In this document: piece by piece, positions 42,107-51,254 of the stretch | Layout of the letters: each line of letters begins with the position of its first letter | Numbering within the stretch: position 1 is the stretch's first letter | NCBI GenBank assembly: GCA_041393775.1 | Contig: JAWKJM010000004.1 | Location: forward strand, 186,001-250,000 | Direction: 5' to 3' | Length of the DNA: 64,000 nt | DNA from: JADKAV01 sp041393775 | Lineage (GTDB): Bacteria > Actinomycetota > Actinomycetes > S36-B12 > UBA10799 | Position numbers and translations under genes: made by a program | The notes under the pieces: model-generated | The model's input: the letters and a program-made list of their open reading frames with translations, nothing else | Database searches by the model: none | What the model was told of the DNA's origin: nothing

Positions 42107-43371
42107 AGCGACTCCATGAAGACGCTTGCCAGGTCGTCGGCGGTGACGGCGACCGGAGCCAGTGCGAGCAGCCGTTGTTGAGCCAGGGATCCCTCGACGA
42201 GGTCGGGGACGTCGGCTCCGGCGAAGCCGATTTCGCGCAAACCGGCCGGGATGCCCACCGCGTCCATGATGTCGCGCAACACACCTGGCAGTACGTCCGG
42301 CCCGTCGCCGCTACCTCCGAGCAGGCGTGCCGCCCGCAGGTGCCGATCCGGCGAGGCCGGGAACGTCATACGGAAAGCCGCCGGCGCGGTCAGCGAAACC
42401 GCCATGCCGTGGGGGACCAACGGCTCGTCCTGCGGGTAGTCCGCGGGCCGGTAGTCCCGCACCCGGCCGGCGATCGGGTACGCGTTCGAGTGCGGAACAT
42501 GCACTCCCGCGTTGCCGAAACCCATCCCCGCCAGAGTCGCGGCCAGTGCCATCTTCGACCGCGCATCGGTGTCGTCGCCGTCCCGCACGGCGGCGACGAA
42601 CGACTCGGCCATCAGGGTCAGGGCGCGCTCGGCCCACATGTCCGAGACAGGGTTGGCGCCGCAGTAGGGCACCCGTTGCTCAGCGGTCTTCGCCTCGAAT
42701 GCTGTGTACGGTCGCGCGGTGTAACTCTCGAGGGCATGGCACAGGATGTCCAGGCCCGCGCACGCCGTCACCATCGGCGGCTGGGACGTGGTCAGGTCCG
42801 GATCCACCACCGCCAGCGTCGGGCGCAGTCGTGCGTGGCTGATCCCGGTCTTCACATGCCGGTCCAGCACGTCCAGCACGCAGATGGTGGTGCTCTCCGA
42901 GCCGGTTCCAGTGGTCGTCGGGACCGCAACCAGCGGCTTCAAAGGTGTCGATGGGGCCTGTCCGGCACCGATGGGTGCGTTGACGTAGTCCAGCAGTTCG
43001 CCGGGGTTCGTGGTCAGAAGGTTCACAGCCTTGGCGGTGTCGATGCTGGATCCACCGCCGACGGCCAGGAAGGCGTCCCACGGGCCGGTCGCCCGGGCTG
43101 AATCGATGGCTTCCTGCAAGCTGGCGTCCGTCGGCTCGACGTGGGTTCCGGCGAAGATGGCCACGTCATGGCCGGCCGCGCGCAGTGTCTGGGCCACTCG
43201 TTCGGGCGCACCCGCTGCGGCGACCCCTGCGTCGGTGATGAGCAGGACGCGGTGGTGGTCGCGCAGGGTATGCGTCAGATCGTTGATCGCTCCTGGTCCG
43301 TAGACGAGCGTGGGCGCCGCGTAGGTGAAGACTGACTCCGGGTTGGCCGGTGGAGAGAGTGGTTTCGTCAT
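42103..43371 (-). CDS. Iron-containing alcohol dehydrogenase, HOT/ADHFE1-like
   Basis: A 422-residue group III dehydrogenase. GGGSSIDTAKAV binds NAD, PTTTGTGSE is the family motif, and the metal ligands lie in DILCHALESYTA and GNAGVHVPHSNAYPI. The insert after the first ligand, EQRVPYCGANPVSDMW, matches hydroxyacid-oxoacid transhydrogenases, which swap a hydride between 4-hydroxybutyrate and 2-oxoglutarate. That substrate is inference. Coupled to the thioesterase. Confidence 0.87.
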   Translation of the reverse strand: MTKPLSPPANPESVFTYAAPTLVYGPGAINDLTHTLRDHHRVLLITDAGVAAAGAPERVAQTLRAAGHDVAIFAGTHVEPTDASLQEAIDSARATGPWDAFLAVGGGSSIDTAKAVNLLTTNPGELLDYVNAPIGAGQAPSTPLKPLVAVPTTTGTGSESTTICVLDVLDRHVKTGISHARLRPTLAVVDPDLTTSQPPMVTACAGLDILCHALESYTARPYTAFEAKTAEQRVPYCGANPVSDMWAERALTLMAESFVAAVRDGDDTDARSKMALAATLAGMGFGNAGVHVPHSNAYPIAGRVRDYRPADYPQDEPLVPHGMAVSLTAPAAFRMTFPASPDRHLRAARLLGGSGDGPDVLPGVLRDIMDAVGIPAGLREIGFAGADVPDLVEGSLAQQRLLALAPVAVTADDLASVFMESL

Positions 43372-43434
43372 CAGTTCCAACCTAGCTTTGCGGTGGGGTT
43401 GGGAGGGCAGGAATGCGCGCCTTGAGCCGCCCGA

Positions 43435-44604
43435 CTAGCGGTTGCGGCCCAGCCGTTCGTGGCTCGTGACCCAATCGCCGGCCAGTACCGCACTTGCCAG
43501 CGACACCTCCCCGGCCAGCACGACAGCCGCACAGATCTCCGCCAGAGCATTGACGTGCCCCGGTCCCGCGCAGCCCAGGATCTGCAGGCACTCGCGCTGG
43601 GTGGGCAGCCCGGTTCCGCCACCCACTGTCGCGACGATCAGCGCTGGCAGCGTGATGGACCAGTAGTAGTCGCCCGATTCCAGCAACTGCGAGTAGGTGA
43701 TCGCGGCGTGCGACTCGGAGACGTTGGCGGCGTCCTGACCGGTGGCGATGAAAAGTGCCGCGAGGCCGTTGGCAGCGTGGGCGCCGTAGTTGGCGCTCGC
43801 CGCGAGGATGCCGCCGGCTTGGCTCACCTGGCGCATCCGGAACAACTGCGCCGGGGTCACCCCCATCTGTTCCTGCAATAGCGCGGCGGGGATGACGGCC
43901 TCGGCGACAACCCGCTTGCCGCGGGTGCGGAGGACGTTCATCTGGGAATGCTTCTTGTCAGTGTCGATCGCTCCCGAAAGCACGTAGCGCGGCGCATCGG
44001 GGTGGTTGGCCTTGATCCACTCGCATGCCGCGAGGGTCGCCCGCCCGACCATGTTCTGTCCGGCGGCGTCACCGGTCGTGTAGTCGAACCGCAGGTACAG
44101 CATTGGTCCAACGTGGTACTGCTCGACCTCGACGAGCTTGCCCACGCTGGTCGTGGACTCGGCCGCGGCGGCGATCGCGTCGTGCTGCTCGCGGATCCAA
44201 GCGGCCAGCACCCTGGCCTCGCGGGCGTCCTGCAAGATGAAGACCGGCGCGCGCTGCATGCGGTCGTCCACGACAGTGGTCTTGACGCCACCGGCTTCGC
44301 TAAGCAGGCGCATGCCGCGGTTGTAGCTGGCAACCAGCGTTCCCTCGGTGGTCGCGAGCGGTATGTAATAGTCACCGGTTGCGTGCTCGCCGTTGACCCG
44401 CAACGGCCCCGCCAGACCGATCGGGACCTGGGCGACCCCGATGAAGTTCTCGATGTTGCCGGGCAGGATCGCGGGGTCGAACGAGTGCGAACCCACATGG
44501 TTCAGATCCGCACCCGTTTCCTCACTCACGAAGGCGCGGCGTCGGGCGGCCTGCTCGGGGGTGTAGTCGTTGTCACGGTCGCGGGGGACGGGGCGTCGGG
44601 CCAT
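43435..44604 (-). CDS. Hydroxymethylglutaryl-CoA reductase, class I-like
   Basis: A 389-residue HMG-CoA reductase, the committed step of the mevalonate pathway (HMG-CoA plus 2 NADPH to mevalonate). Catalytic residues appear in order: Glu in LATTEGTLVAS, Lys in AIDTDKKHSQMN, Asp in ATGQDAANVSESHA, and a His near the end (VTSHERLG). GGGTGLPTQRECL is also typical. The length and motifs fit the soluble catalytic form. No other mevalonate gene is in the window; most actinobacteria use only the MEP route, so this is notable. Confidence 0.92.
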   Translation of the reverse strand: MARRPVPRDRDNDYTPEQAARRRAFVSEETGADLNHVGSHSFDPAILPGNIENFIGVAQVPIGLAGPLRVNGEHATGDYYIPLATTEGTLVASYNRGMRLLSEAGGVKTTVVDDRMQRAPVFILQDAREARVLAAWIREQHDAIAAAAESTTSVGKLVEVEQYHVGPMLYLRFDYTTGDAAGQNMVGRATLAACEWIKANHPDAPRYVLSGAIDTDKKHSQMNVLRTRGKRVVAEAVIPAALLQEQMGVTPAQLFRMRQVSQAGGILAASANYGAHAANGLAALFIATGQDAANVSESHAAITYSQLLESGDYYWSITLPALIVATVGGGTGLPTQRECLQILGCAGPGHVNALAEICAAVVLAGEVSLASAVLAGDWVTSHERLGRNR

Positions 44605-44725
44605 GTGTGGAGCCTAGTCGGGGCAGCGGATGTCGGGTGTTTGCAGGCACAGCCCCGACGCGCCGGGCCGGATGTTGTGAGGTGCACCCACCGAGCCGCC
44701 ATGCTGGATCCCGCGAGGAGGAATG

Positions 44726-45352
44726 ATGTTGAACAATCCTGAAGCCACCCAGCAGGCCCTGGACATCCTGCGCAGCGGCGAGAACTTCCAGTGGTATGTG
44801 ATCCCGATGCTGGCTCTAGTGCTGTACGTGTACGGCAACGAGTACGCCCAGCGGAACTGGAAGCCCATCGCGGCGGGATTGGCGTTGTACAGCGTCCACT
44901 GGTTCTTCGAGATCCTCAACGCGCTCATCCAGCATTTCTCAGGTCACGCGCTGTGGACGGTGCCGGAAGGGACGTCGTTCCTGCTGCTCGTCGGGGTCGG
45001 TGTCGAGTTGAGCCTGATGTTCTCGATCGCCGGGTTGGTGATGAGCAAGTTCTTGCCTGCCGACCCGCAGATGAAGATCCTGGGAGTGCCGAACCGCTGG
45101 GCCTTCGCGGTGGGCAACGCGGCCTTCTTCGCCATCTTCGAGATCTTTCTGGCGAAGACCCCGACGTTCGTGTGGGTCTATCCCTGGTGGGGTGCCTTCC
45201 CCGTCTTCGTGACGGTCTACATCCCGTTCTTCCTGGCGGCGTTCTTGTGCTACGACTGGCCGCCGAGGCGTCAGGTGCGATTCATCGGCTCGGTTTTCGC
45301 GATCGATGCTGTGATGATGATCGTCTTCGCCGGTGTGCTGGGCTGGATCTGA
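44726..45352 (+). CDS. Multi-pass membrane protein, unknown function
   Basis: A 208-residue protein with six or so helices, for example VIPMLALVLYVYGNEYA and FIGSVFAIDAVMMIVFAGVL. Conserved-looking polar sites sit at helix ends (NEYAQRNWKPI, YDWPPRRQVRF). I do not recognise the family. Two ATGs (44723, 44726) follow GAGGAG; the second has better spacing. It is divergent from the HMG-CoA reductase gene. Confidence 0.75.
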   Translation: MLNNPEATQQALDILRSGENFQWYVIPMLALVLYVYGNEYAQRNWKPIAAGLALYSVHWFFEILNALIQHFSGHALWTVPEGTSFLLLVGVGVELSLMFSIAGLVMSKFLPADPQMKILGVPNRWAFAVGNAAFFAIFEIFLAKTPTFVWVYPWWGAFPVFVTVYIPFFLAAFLCYDWPPRRQVRFIGSVFAIDAVMMIVFAGVLGWI

Positions 45353-45543
45353 GCCCGCCGGGCGCGATTGTGTCGAAGGTGCTGTCCATCCCGGCGCTCT
45401 GTTACGAAGGTGCGTGGTTTGGGTCGTCGTGACCGCTCACCTTTGTGACAATCGGGGTTCGGACCCCGCAACTTCGCAGCACAAGAGTGGCTGGACGATC
45501 GCCGACCTGGTCGCCGGGCGCCGATCGTGGCAATACTGTCGGC

Positions 45544-46197
45544 ATGAACAAGCTCACGACCAAGCAGATCCTGGACGCACATCTCGACGACTGGCGGCTG
45601 ATGGTGCACTCCCTGCATGCGAGGTTCCTCACCGGGTCCTTCGCCAAGGGGCTGGAGTTCGTCAACGCTGTGGGGGACGCTGCAGAGAGCGCCAACCATC
45701 ACCCCGATGTGACGCTGACGTACCCGTTCGTGGATATCGAGCTCTTCAGTCACGATGCGTCGGCTGTGACCCAGCGCGACCTCGCGTTGGCGCGTCAGAT
45801 CTCCGCGATCGCCGGAGAGCAGGGAATTGGGGCGCAACCCGATGCGCTGGCCGTGTTCGAACTCGCGCTCGACTCCGCGGACCTTGCCGGTGTCGGGCCG
45901 TTTTGGGCGGCGCTGCTCACGGGGGACGCCGCCGCGGTCACCGGCGACGAAGTCGTCGACCCGGGCGGGCGGGTGCCACTTCTGTGGTTCCAGAACACCG
46001 ACGCCCACGAGACGCCGCGCCAGCGTTTCCACGTGGACCTGTGGGTGCCCCACGACATCGCGGACTCCCGCATTGCTGCCGCGGTGGCCGCCGGTGGTCA
46101 GGTGGTCGACCACCGGCAGGCACCGTCCTTCGTGGTGCTCGCCGACCCGGAGGGGAACAAGGCCTGCGTGTGCACCTGTCTCGACCGTGAGGCGTGA
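45544..46197 (+). CDS. Fusion: pterin-4a-carbinolamine dehydratase plus VOC (glyoxalase-like) domain
   Basis: A 217-residue two-domain protein. Residues 1-100 are a PCD fold with the family motif region GLEFVNAVGDAAESANHHPDVTLTYPFVDIEL, including the paired catalytic His. Residues 105-215 are a VOC domain (FWAALLTGDAA, HVDLWVP, DPEGNKACVCTC). PCD recycles oxidised tetrahydrobiopterin; the VOC partner's substrate is unknown. Such fusions occur in actinobacteria. The ATG at 45544 starts MNKLTTKQI, typical of PCD proteins. Confidence 0.88.
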   Translation: MNKLTTKQILDAHLDDWRLMVHSLHARFLTGSFAKGLEFVNAVGDAAESANHHPDVTLTYPFVDIELFSHDASAVTQRDLALARQISAIAGEQGIGAQPDALAVFELALDSADLAGVGPFWAALLTGDAAAVTGDEVVDPGGRVPLLWFQNTDAHETPRQRFHVDLWVPHDIADSRIAAAVAAGGQVVDHRQAPSFVVLADPEGNKACVCTCLDREA

Positions 46198-46200
46198 CCC

Positions 46201-48513
46201 CTACCGAACCACCTTCGTGCGGTAAGCCTTCTTCGTCGTGTAGGAGGTGTATCCGGGCACCTTCTTCGCGTGGATGCGAACGCGGACCTTCATGGCCTGC
46301 TGTCCGGACAACCAGACCCGTATGGCTCCGTTGCGCTGCACAACACGGAATGCGGTGACCTCACCGGCGGACTTGGTCGCGAGCGGGACACCGACCACCC
46401 GGACCTTGGCGTTCTGCTTGGCATTGGTGCGAACCGGCACCTTGACGATCTTGGTCCAACCCTTGTTCTTCAGGCGCTTGGGCAGGTTGAGCGGCTTGAT
46501 CGGCTTCTGTTTCTTGAGTTTGGCCGACGTACCCGTTCCGGTCAGAGCCACGGATTGCGACGCGGACGCGTTGCTGGTCATCGACAGGGCTGCGGCCTTG
46601 TCGCCGGTGCTGGTGGGGGAGAAACTGACCCCCACGGTGCAGGATTGGCCCGGCGCCACCGTCGTGGTGCTGCACGTGTCCGACGAGATCGCGAACTGGC
46701 CGGGATTGCCGCCGGTCAGGGAAGCCGCGGCGGCAGGAAACTGGAGCGGGGCGGTTCCGGTGCTGCTGACGGTCACCAGTTGCTCGCCGGAACTCCTCCC
46801 GCGCACGACATCTCCGAATGCCAACGACGTCGGCGTGATTGAGATCTCGGGCACCAGGACGGGAGTGGCCGCGGTCCTGAAGGACTTGGTCTTCCCGTTG
46901 GTCGTTCCCTCGGCGTTTGAGGCCGACAGCCGGTAGAAGTACGTTGTCTCCGGCGTCAGTCCGCTCAGCGTCGCGCTCACCGGGGTCTCGGCCAGACCCG
47001 TGGCTGAGGCAGGCAGGACGGTGGCATCGGCGCCACCCCCACCCTCAACGGTTGCCTCGTCGGTGCCGTACTTGATGCTCATGACTGTCGTTGTCGCCGC
47101 ATTCGCGAACACCGACCCGTTGAGGGTGGCAGCGGTGTCGGTCACCCCGGTGGCTGGTCCGGTGACGACGGTCGGTGCTGCTGCGCGACTGAAGACCGTC
47201 ACGGAGTTGCTGGACTGGCTGGCAACGTAGATGTCAGTGCCGTTGGGCGACATCGACAACTTCATGGCGTCGGCCAGCGACGGCTTGGCGAGAACCGTGC
47301 AGCCGTCGGTGTTCGTGTTGGCAAAGCACGTGTTCTCGGTCATCGAGCCGTCCGACGGGTCACGGTCCAACACGGATACGTTGTTGCGGCTCATGCTGGT
47401 GACATACAGGTTCAGGCCGTCCGGCGAGACCTCGACATCACGGGCGAACGTCAGACTGCTCTGGGTGGTGGCGGTGCAGCCAGCGGCTCCGGCCACGGCC
47501 AGGCAGTCGGCCTCGGTCAGAGCCCCGGTGTCCGGGTCCCGCTGGAAGTTCGCGACCGAGTTGCTAGTGCCGCCCGTGACGTACACGTTGTTGTCATCGG
47601 GCGAGACGGTGATGAACCGTGCACCCTGTAGTGAAGGCTTCGCCAGGGCCGTGCAACCGTCAGTGTTGGTGTTGGCCAGGCACCCCGCCTCCGTCAGGCT
47701 CCCGGTGGCCGGGTCCCGGTCGAAGATGTTCACCGCGTTCGAGGTGGAGCCTGTGACGTAGACGTTGTTCCCGTCGTTGGACACCGCCACGCCCCATGCC
47801 TGTCCGAGAGCGGGGGCGGAGAGAACTGTGCAGCCATTGGCCGCGGTATTGGCCCAGCAGCCGGCTTCGGTGAGGGCGCCGGTAGCGGTGTCGCGGCTGA
47901 ACGCGGTGACGCTGTTTGTGTTGAAGCTGGCGACATAGAGACTCTTGCCGTCCGGGGAGACCGTCAGGTCGTACGACCCGTTCAGGGAGGGGTTGGCCAG
48001 TGCGGTGCAGCCGTTGGCGTTCGTGTTTGCCAGGCATCCGTCTTCAGTGAGGTCTCCGGTGGTTGCGTTGCGGGTGAAGACTACGATCGAACCGCTCGCG
48101 CCCGAGTAATTGCTGGCATATAGGTTCTTCCCGTCTGGCGACATCGTCATGTTGTTCACGGCGTCCATCACCGGAATCGGCAGGACATCGCATCCGTTCG
48201 CGCCGGTGTTGCTCCAGCACGCTGCCTCCGTGAGTTCGCCGGTGTTCGGGTTCCTCTCGAAGGCGCTCATCGACGTCGCGGACCCTACGTACACGTGCAT
48301 GCCGTCTGGGGAGACAACGGTCGACGCGGCATCGGCGAGACTGTCGTTGGTCAAGTCCGTGCAACCTGCGGCGCCAGCGTTGGCCAGGCAGTCGAGTTGG
48401 GTCAGGTCTCCGGTGGCCGCCTGGGCGCTGGGAGCGGCCACCAGTTGTGCGGCGACGACGATGGATCCTGCGAGGAGTGCCAAGGTTCGGCGGGTGCGCG
48501 TTTTCGGGTTCAC
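46201..48513 (-). CDS. Secreted seven-bladed beta-propeller with one Cys pair per blade
   Basis: A 770-residue exported protein. Signal peptide 1-33. Residues 35-445 hold seven repeats of the lactonase/YncE propeller type (VSPDGxxxYV), each with a conserved motif of the form GCLANTNxxGC; seven Cys pairs in all, probably one disulfide per blade. Then an Fn3-like domain (about 450-545), an HYDIN/choice-of-anchor-D-like domain (560-665: SLAFGDVVRG, GTAPLQFP) and a Lys/Arg-rich C-terminus starting LPKRLKNKG. Likely wall-associated; no enzyme site is evident. It converges with the PCD gene, 3 bp apart. Confidence 0.82.
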   Translation of the reverse strand: MNPKTRTRRTLALLAGSIVVAAQLVAAPSAQAATGDLTQLDCLANAGAAGCTDLTNDSLADAASTVVSPDGMHVYVGSATSMSAFERNPNTGELTEAACWSNTGANGCDVLPIPVMDAVNNMTMSPDGKNLYASNYSGASGSIVVFTRNATTGDLTEDGCLANTNANGCTALANPSLNGSYDLTVSPDGKSLYVASFNTNSVTAFSRDTATGALTEAGCWANTAANGCTVLSAPALGQAWGVAVSNDGNNVYVTGSTSNAVNIFDRDPATGSLTEAGCLANTNTDGCTALAKPSLQGARFITVSPDDNNVYVTGGTSNSVANFQRDPDTGALTEADCLAVAGAAGCTATTQSSLTFARDVEVSPDGLNLYVTSMSRNNVSVLDRDPSDGSMTENTCFANTNTDGCTVLAKPSLADAMKLSMSPNGTDIYVASQSSNSVTVFSRAAAPTVVTGPATGVTDTAATLNGSVFANAATTTVMSIKYGTDEATVEGGGGADATVLPASATGLAETPVSATLSGLTPETTYFYRLSASNAEGTTNGKTKSFRTAATPVLVPEISITPTSLAFGDVVRGRSSGEQLVTVSSTGTAPLQFPAAAASLTGGNPGQFAISSDTCSTTTVAPGQSCTVGVSFSPTSTGDKAAALSMTSNASASQSVALTGTGTSAKLKKQKPIKPLNLPKRLKNKGWTKIVKVPVRTNAKQNAKVRVVGVPLATKSAGEVTAFRVVQRNGAIRVWLSGQQAMKVRVRIHAKKVPGYTSYTTKKAYRTKVVR

Positions 48514-48704
48514 GCGTGGATACTAGTGGCCTCGGACCGGGGGAAGATCGATTTGGGTCCGGGCGTGGCGTCGCTTGCAGGCCACCGCCGGCCGACTTTG
48601 CAAACGTTGGCGTCGCGGACTGCCGACACGCCGCGATGATCGGGCTTCGTGCGGGGTGTCGGCGCTGACGTTTTGCATTTCGCGTCGCGGATGGTGGCCC
48701 ACCG

Positions 48705-49487
48705 CTACTTCGCGCGGACGTAGATGGCCTTCCGGTTAGATCCCTGCAACTGGCGTTCCTCGATCTGGAAGAGGTCGGTTCGGGCCCGCACCAGATCGGA
48801 CAGTTTGCGGTAGCCGTACAGCCGCGAGTCGAAATCCGGCTGCAGTTTGACCAAGTAGCTGCCGAAGGTCCCCAGATCAGCCCAACCTGAGTCGTCGGCC
48901 GATTGTTCGAGCGCTCTCATGATGAACTTCTTCGGGAACTTCGCAGGGCCGGGTTCTGGTTCTGCAGGCTGGGCCGCTTTCGGCCGTGACCGCTTTGGGC
49001 TCTCTGCAGACTCATCTGAGCGCTCACCTTCACGCAAGACCTCCACGAAGACGAACCGGTGGCATGCATTCCGGAAAGCCTCAGGTGTCTTGCGCTCGCC
49101 GAAGCCGAAGACGGTGAGGCCCGCCTCCCGCAGCCGGGTGGCGAGGCCGGTGAAGTCACTATCACTGGTGACCAGGCAGAAGCCGTCGAAGTTGTCCGTG
49201 TAGAGCAGGTCCATCGCATCGATGATCAGCGTGCTGTCGGTGGCATTCTTGCCGGTTGAGTAGGCGAACTGTTGCACGGGTTTGATCGCGTTGCGCTGGA
49301 GGACCTTCTTCCAAGAGGCACTCGCCGGCGAGGTGAAGTCGCCGTAGATCCTGCGCACCGTCGCATCCCCGAATCGGGCGACCTCGGCCAGCAGCGCCTC
49401 GATGACTGATGCCTGGGCGTTGTCGGCGTCGATCAGGACGGCAAGGCGTAGTTGGCCCTCATCCGGGCGGACTCGCTGAGTGCTCAC
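48705..49487 (-). CDS. NYN domain RNase-like protein with OST-HTH/LOTUS domain
   Basis: A 260-residue protein. Residues 10-155 are an NYN (PIN-like) domain with its acidic residues in LAVLIDADNAQ, DSTLIIDAMDLLY and LVTSDSDFTGLATRLRE. Residues 185-258 form an OST-HTH/LOTUS domain (GWADLGTFGSYLVKLQPDFDSRLYGYRKLSDLV). NYN proteins cut or bind RNA; LOTUS domains bind RNA structures. The two are joined by a Pro/Lys-rich linker. This pairing is widespread; cellular targets are unknown. Confidence 0.9.
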   Translation of the reverse strand: MSTQRVRPDEGQLRLAVLIDADNAQASVIEALLAEVARFGDATVRRIYGDFTSPASASWKKVLQRNAIKPVQQFAYSTGKNATDSTLIIDAMDLLYTDNFDGFCLVTSDSDFTGLATRLREAGLTVFGFGERKTPEAFRNACHRFVFVEVLREGERSDESAESPKRSRPKAAQPAEPEPGPAKFPKKFIMRALEQSADDSGWADLGTFGSYLVKLQPDFDSRLYGYRKLSDLVRARTDLFQIEERQLQGSNRKAIYVRAK

Positions 49488-49524
49488 TGCCCCAGCCTGT
49501 CACGGTTTGGGTGCGTTCGTCGCG

Positions 49525-49667
49525 GCCTCCATCTGCTGGCCGCGGCGCTGGTCATCGGCCAGCAGATGGAGGCATGTATGCGGACAAATGCGACAGATCG
49601 GCTCGGATTCCCTCCATCCGATGGCCGAAACGTTGTCGGATTGGTCGCAACGGCCAGCAGATGGAGG
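49525..49667. repeat. Double-hairpin element, copy 2 (inverted relative to copy 1)
   Basis: First hairpin: 49525-49542 pairs with 49556-49573, 18 bp perfect (GCCTCCATCTGCTGGCCG), 13-nt loop. Second: 49611-49626 with 49652-49667, two mismatches. The spacer (49574-49610) contains TGCGGACAAATGCGACAG, matching the reverse complement of copy 1's spacer. It sits upstream of the ArsR gene. Confidence 0.85.
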
Positions 49668-49706
49668 CGAACCGGGTGTTGCCAAATCTGGCTGTATTCG
49701 GTAACG

Positions 49707-49724
49707 TACAACCAAATGGTTGTA
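49707..49724. promoter_or_regulatory. ArsR operator
   Basis: TACAACCA-AA-TGGTTGTA is a perfect inverted repeat with 8-bp arms. ACAACCA/TGGTTGT sites are typical for ArsR proteins coupled to SRPBCC genes. It lies 15 bp before the ArsR start. Confidence 0.8.
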
Positions 49725-49739
49725 TATGAAGCACAGCAG

Positions 49740-50063
49740 ATGTCCGATGACGAGGTCGATCGCGTCTTCCGGGCCCTGGCTGATCGGACCCGGCGGGACA
49801 TCGTCCGCCGGACGTTGGTCGGCGAGGTTACGGTTTCGCAGTTGGCCGGCAGCTACGACATGTCGTTCGCGGCCGTGCAGAAGCACGTCGCCGTCCTGGA
49901 AGAGGCGGGTCTGATCACCAAGCACCCGAACGGTCGTGAGCGACTTGTGCGTGGCAACCCCGAGGCCATCGCGCGGGCACAGCATCTGCTCGACGAGTTC
50001 GAGCGGATCTGGCACGACCGGGTGGCTCGGCTCGACGCTCTGCTCATCGACGAAAACACCTGA
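49740..50063 (+). CDS. ArsR family regulator, SRPBCC-associated type
   Basis: A 107-residue winged-helix repressor: VFRALADRTRRDIVRRTLVGEVTVSQLAGSYDMSFAAVQKHVAVLEEAGLI. The metal-binding Cys sites of classic ArsR proteins are absent, as usual in this subgroup. The ATG at 49740 is preferred since an earlier ATG at 49716 lies inside the operator. It precedes the SRPBCC gene by 19 bp; this pair is a common operon. Confidence 0.88.
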   Translation: MSDDEVDRVFRALADRTRRDIVRRTLVGEVTVSQLAGSYDMSFAAVQKHVAVLEEAGLITKHPNGRERLVRGNPEAIARAQHLLDEFERIWHDRVARLDALLIDENT

Positions 50064-50082
50064 AGAAGAAAGGTCCAACCTC

Positions 50083-51060
50083 ATGCCCATCACATCCGTC
50101 AGCAAGGACCCCGGCGCCCTCACCATGCAGGTGGTGGCCGACTTCCCGGTTCCGCTCGAGCGACTGTGGAATGCCTACGCCGACCCGCGGCAGCTGGAGC
50201 GCTTCTGGGGGCCGCCCACTTACCCGTCGGTGTTCACCCGCCACGACATGTACGTCGGTGGACGCAGTGAGTACGCGATGACCGGGCCCGAGGGCGACGT
50301 GTCACGGGGGTACTGGGAGTACCTTGCGGTCGAGCCGCTGAAGTCCTTCGAGGTCCGTGACGGGTTCACCCGTCCGGATGGATCAGCCGACGAGCAGATG
50401 CCGTCGATGCGGATGGTCTTCGAGTTCACGGCCACCGATGCCGGCTCGCAGGTCCGTACGACCACCTACTTCAACTCCGTCGAGGAACTCGACAAGCTCA
50501 TCGCCATGGGCATGGAAGATGGCATGCGCCAGGCCATGGGGCAGATGGACGACGTTCTGGCGGACCTGGCCTCGTTCACGGCGGATGCTGCCTGCTCGGC
50601 CCAGATCCTCAGCGACACCCAGGTCCGGGTGAGCAGGGTGATCCGTGGTGCGGTCGAACAGGTGTGGCAGGCACACCAGGATCCGACGCTCCTGCAGCGG
50701 TGGTTGCTCGGCCCGGACGGCTGGACGATGCCGGTGTGCGACGTGGCCACGACGGTCGGCGACACTTACCGCTACGAGTGGGAGCAGGTAGACGGCGCCG
50801 ACCGGTTCGGCTTCACCGGAGAACTCCTCGAGTCCTTCCCTCCGTACCGCGCGGTCACCACGGAACAGATGATCGGCATGGACGGCCCGGGGACCACCAA
50901 CGAGATGACTCTGACCCCGGTCGACGGCGGCACCTTGTTGTCGATCCTCATCACCTACCCCAGTGCCGAGGTCCGCGACATCGTCCTGGCCACCGGCATG
51001 ACCACCGGTATGGAGACCAGTTACGCACGGTTGGAGCGGGAGGTTCTCGCCGCTGCCTAG
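50083..51060 (+). CDS. Tandem SRPBCC (AHSA1-type) protein
   Basis: A 325-residue protein with two AHSA1-like domains: residues 1-155 (VVADFPVPLERLWNAYADPRQLERFWGPPTYP) and 175-322 (VSRVIRGAVEQVWQAHQDPTLLQRWLLGPDGW). Each forms a hydrophobic pocket; ligands are unknown. Single-domain members are usual next to ArsR genes, so the duplication is mildly unusual. Preceded by AAAGG. Confidence 0.88.
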   Translation: MPITSVSKDPGALTMQVVADFPVPLERLWNAYADPRQLERFWGPPTYPSVFTRHDMYVGGRSEYAMTGPEGDVSRGYWEYLAVEPLKSFEVRDGFTRPDGSADEQMPSMRMVFEFTATDAGSQVRTTTYFNSVEELDKLIAMGMEDGMRQAMGQMDDVLADLASFTADAACSAQILSDTQVRVSRVIRGAVEQVWQAHQDPTLLQRWLLGPDGWTMPVCDVATTVGDTYRYEWEQVDGADRFGFTGELLESFPPYRAVTTEQMIGMDGPGTTNEMTLTPVDGGTLLSILITYPSAEVRDIVLATGMTTGMETSYARLEREVLAAA

Positions 51061-51254
51061 GCGCCAAGCGCCACGACCACGGCTTCGCGTTTGCGTGGGA
51101 AGCCATCGACATGTCCGCACCCGGCTCTGGAACACATCTGCGCCCCACCTCCGTTCGCCATCGGAACCGGGTGCGGGGCGTGGTTGTCGGACAGGCGGCA
51201 GGTCCCTGTCTCAGCCGGTAGAGTGCGCTGCGCAGCCAGTGATTGGAGAGCCCC

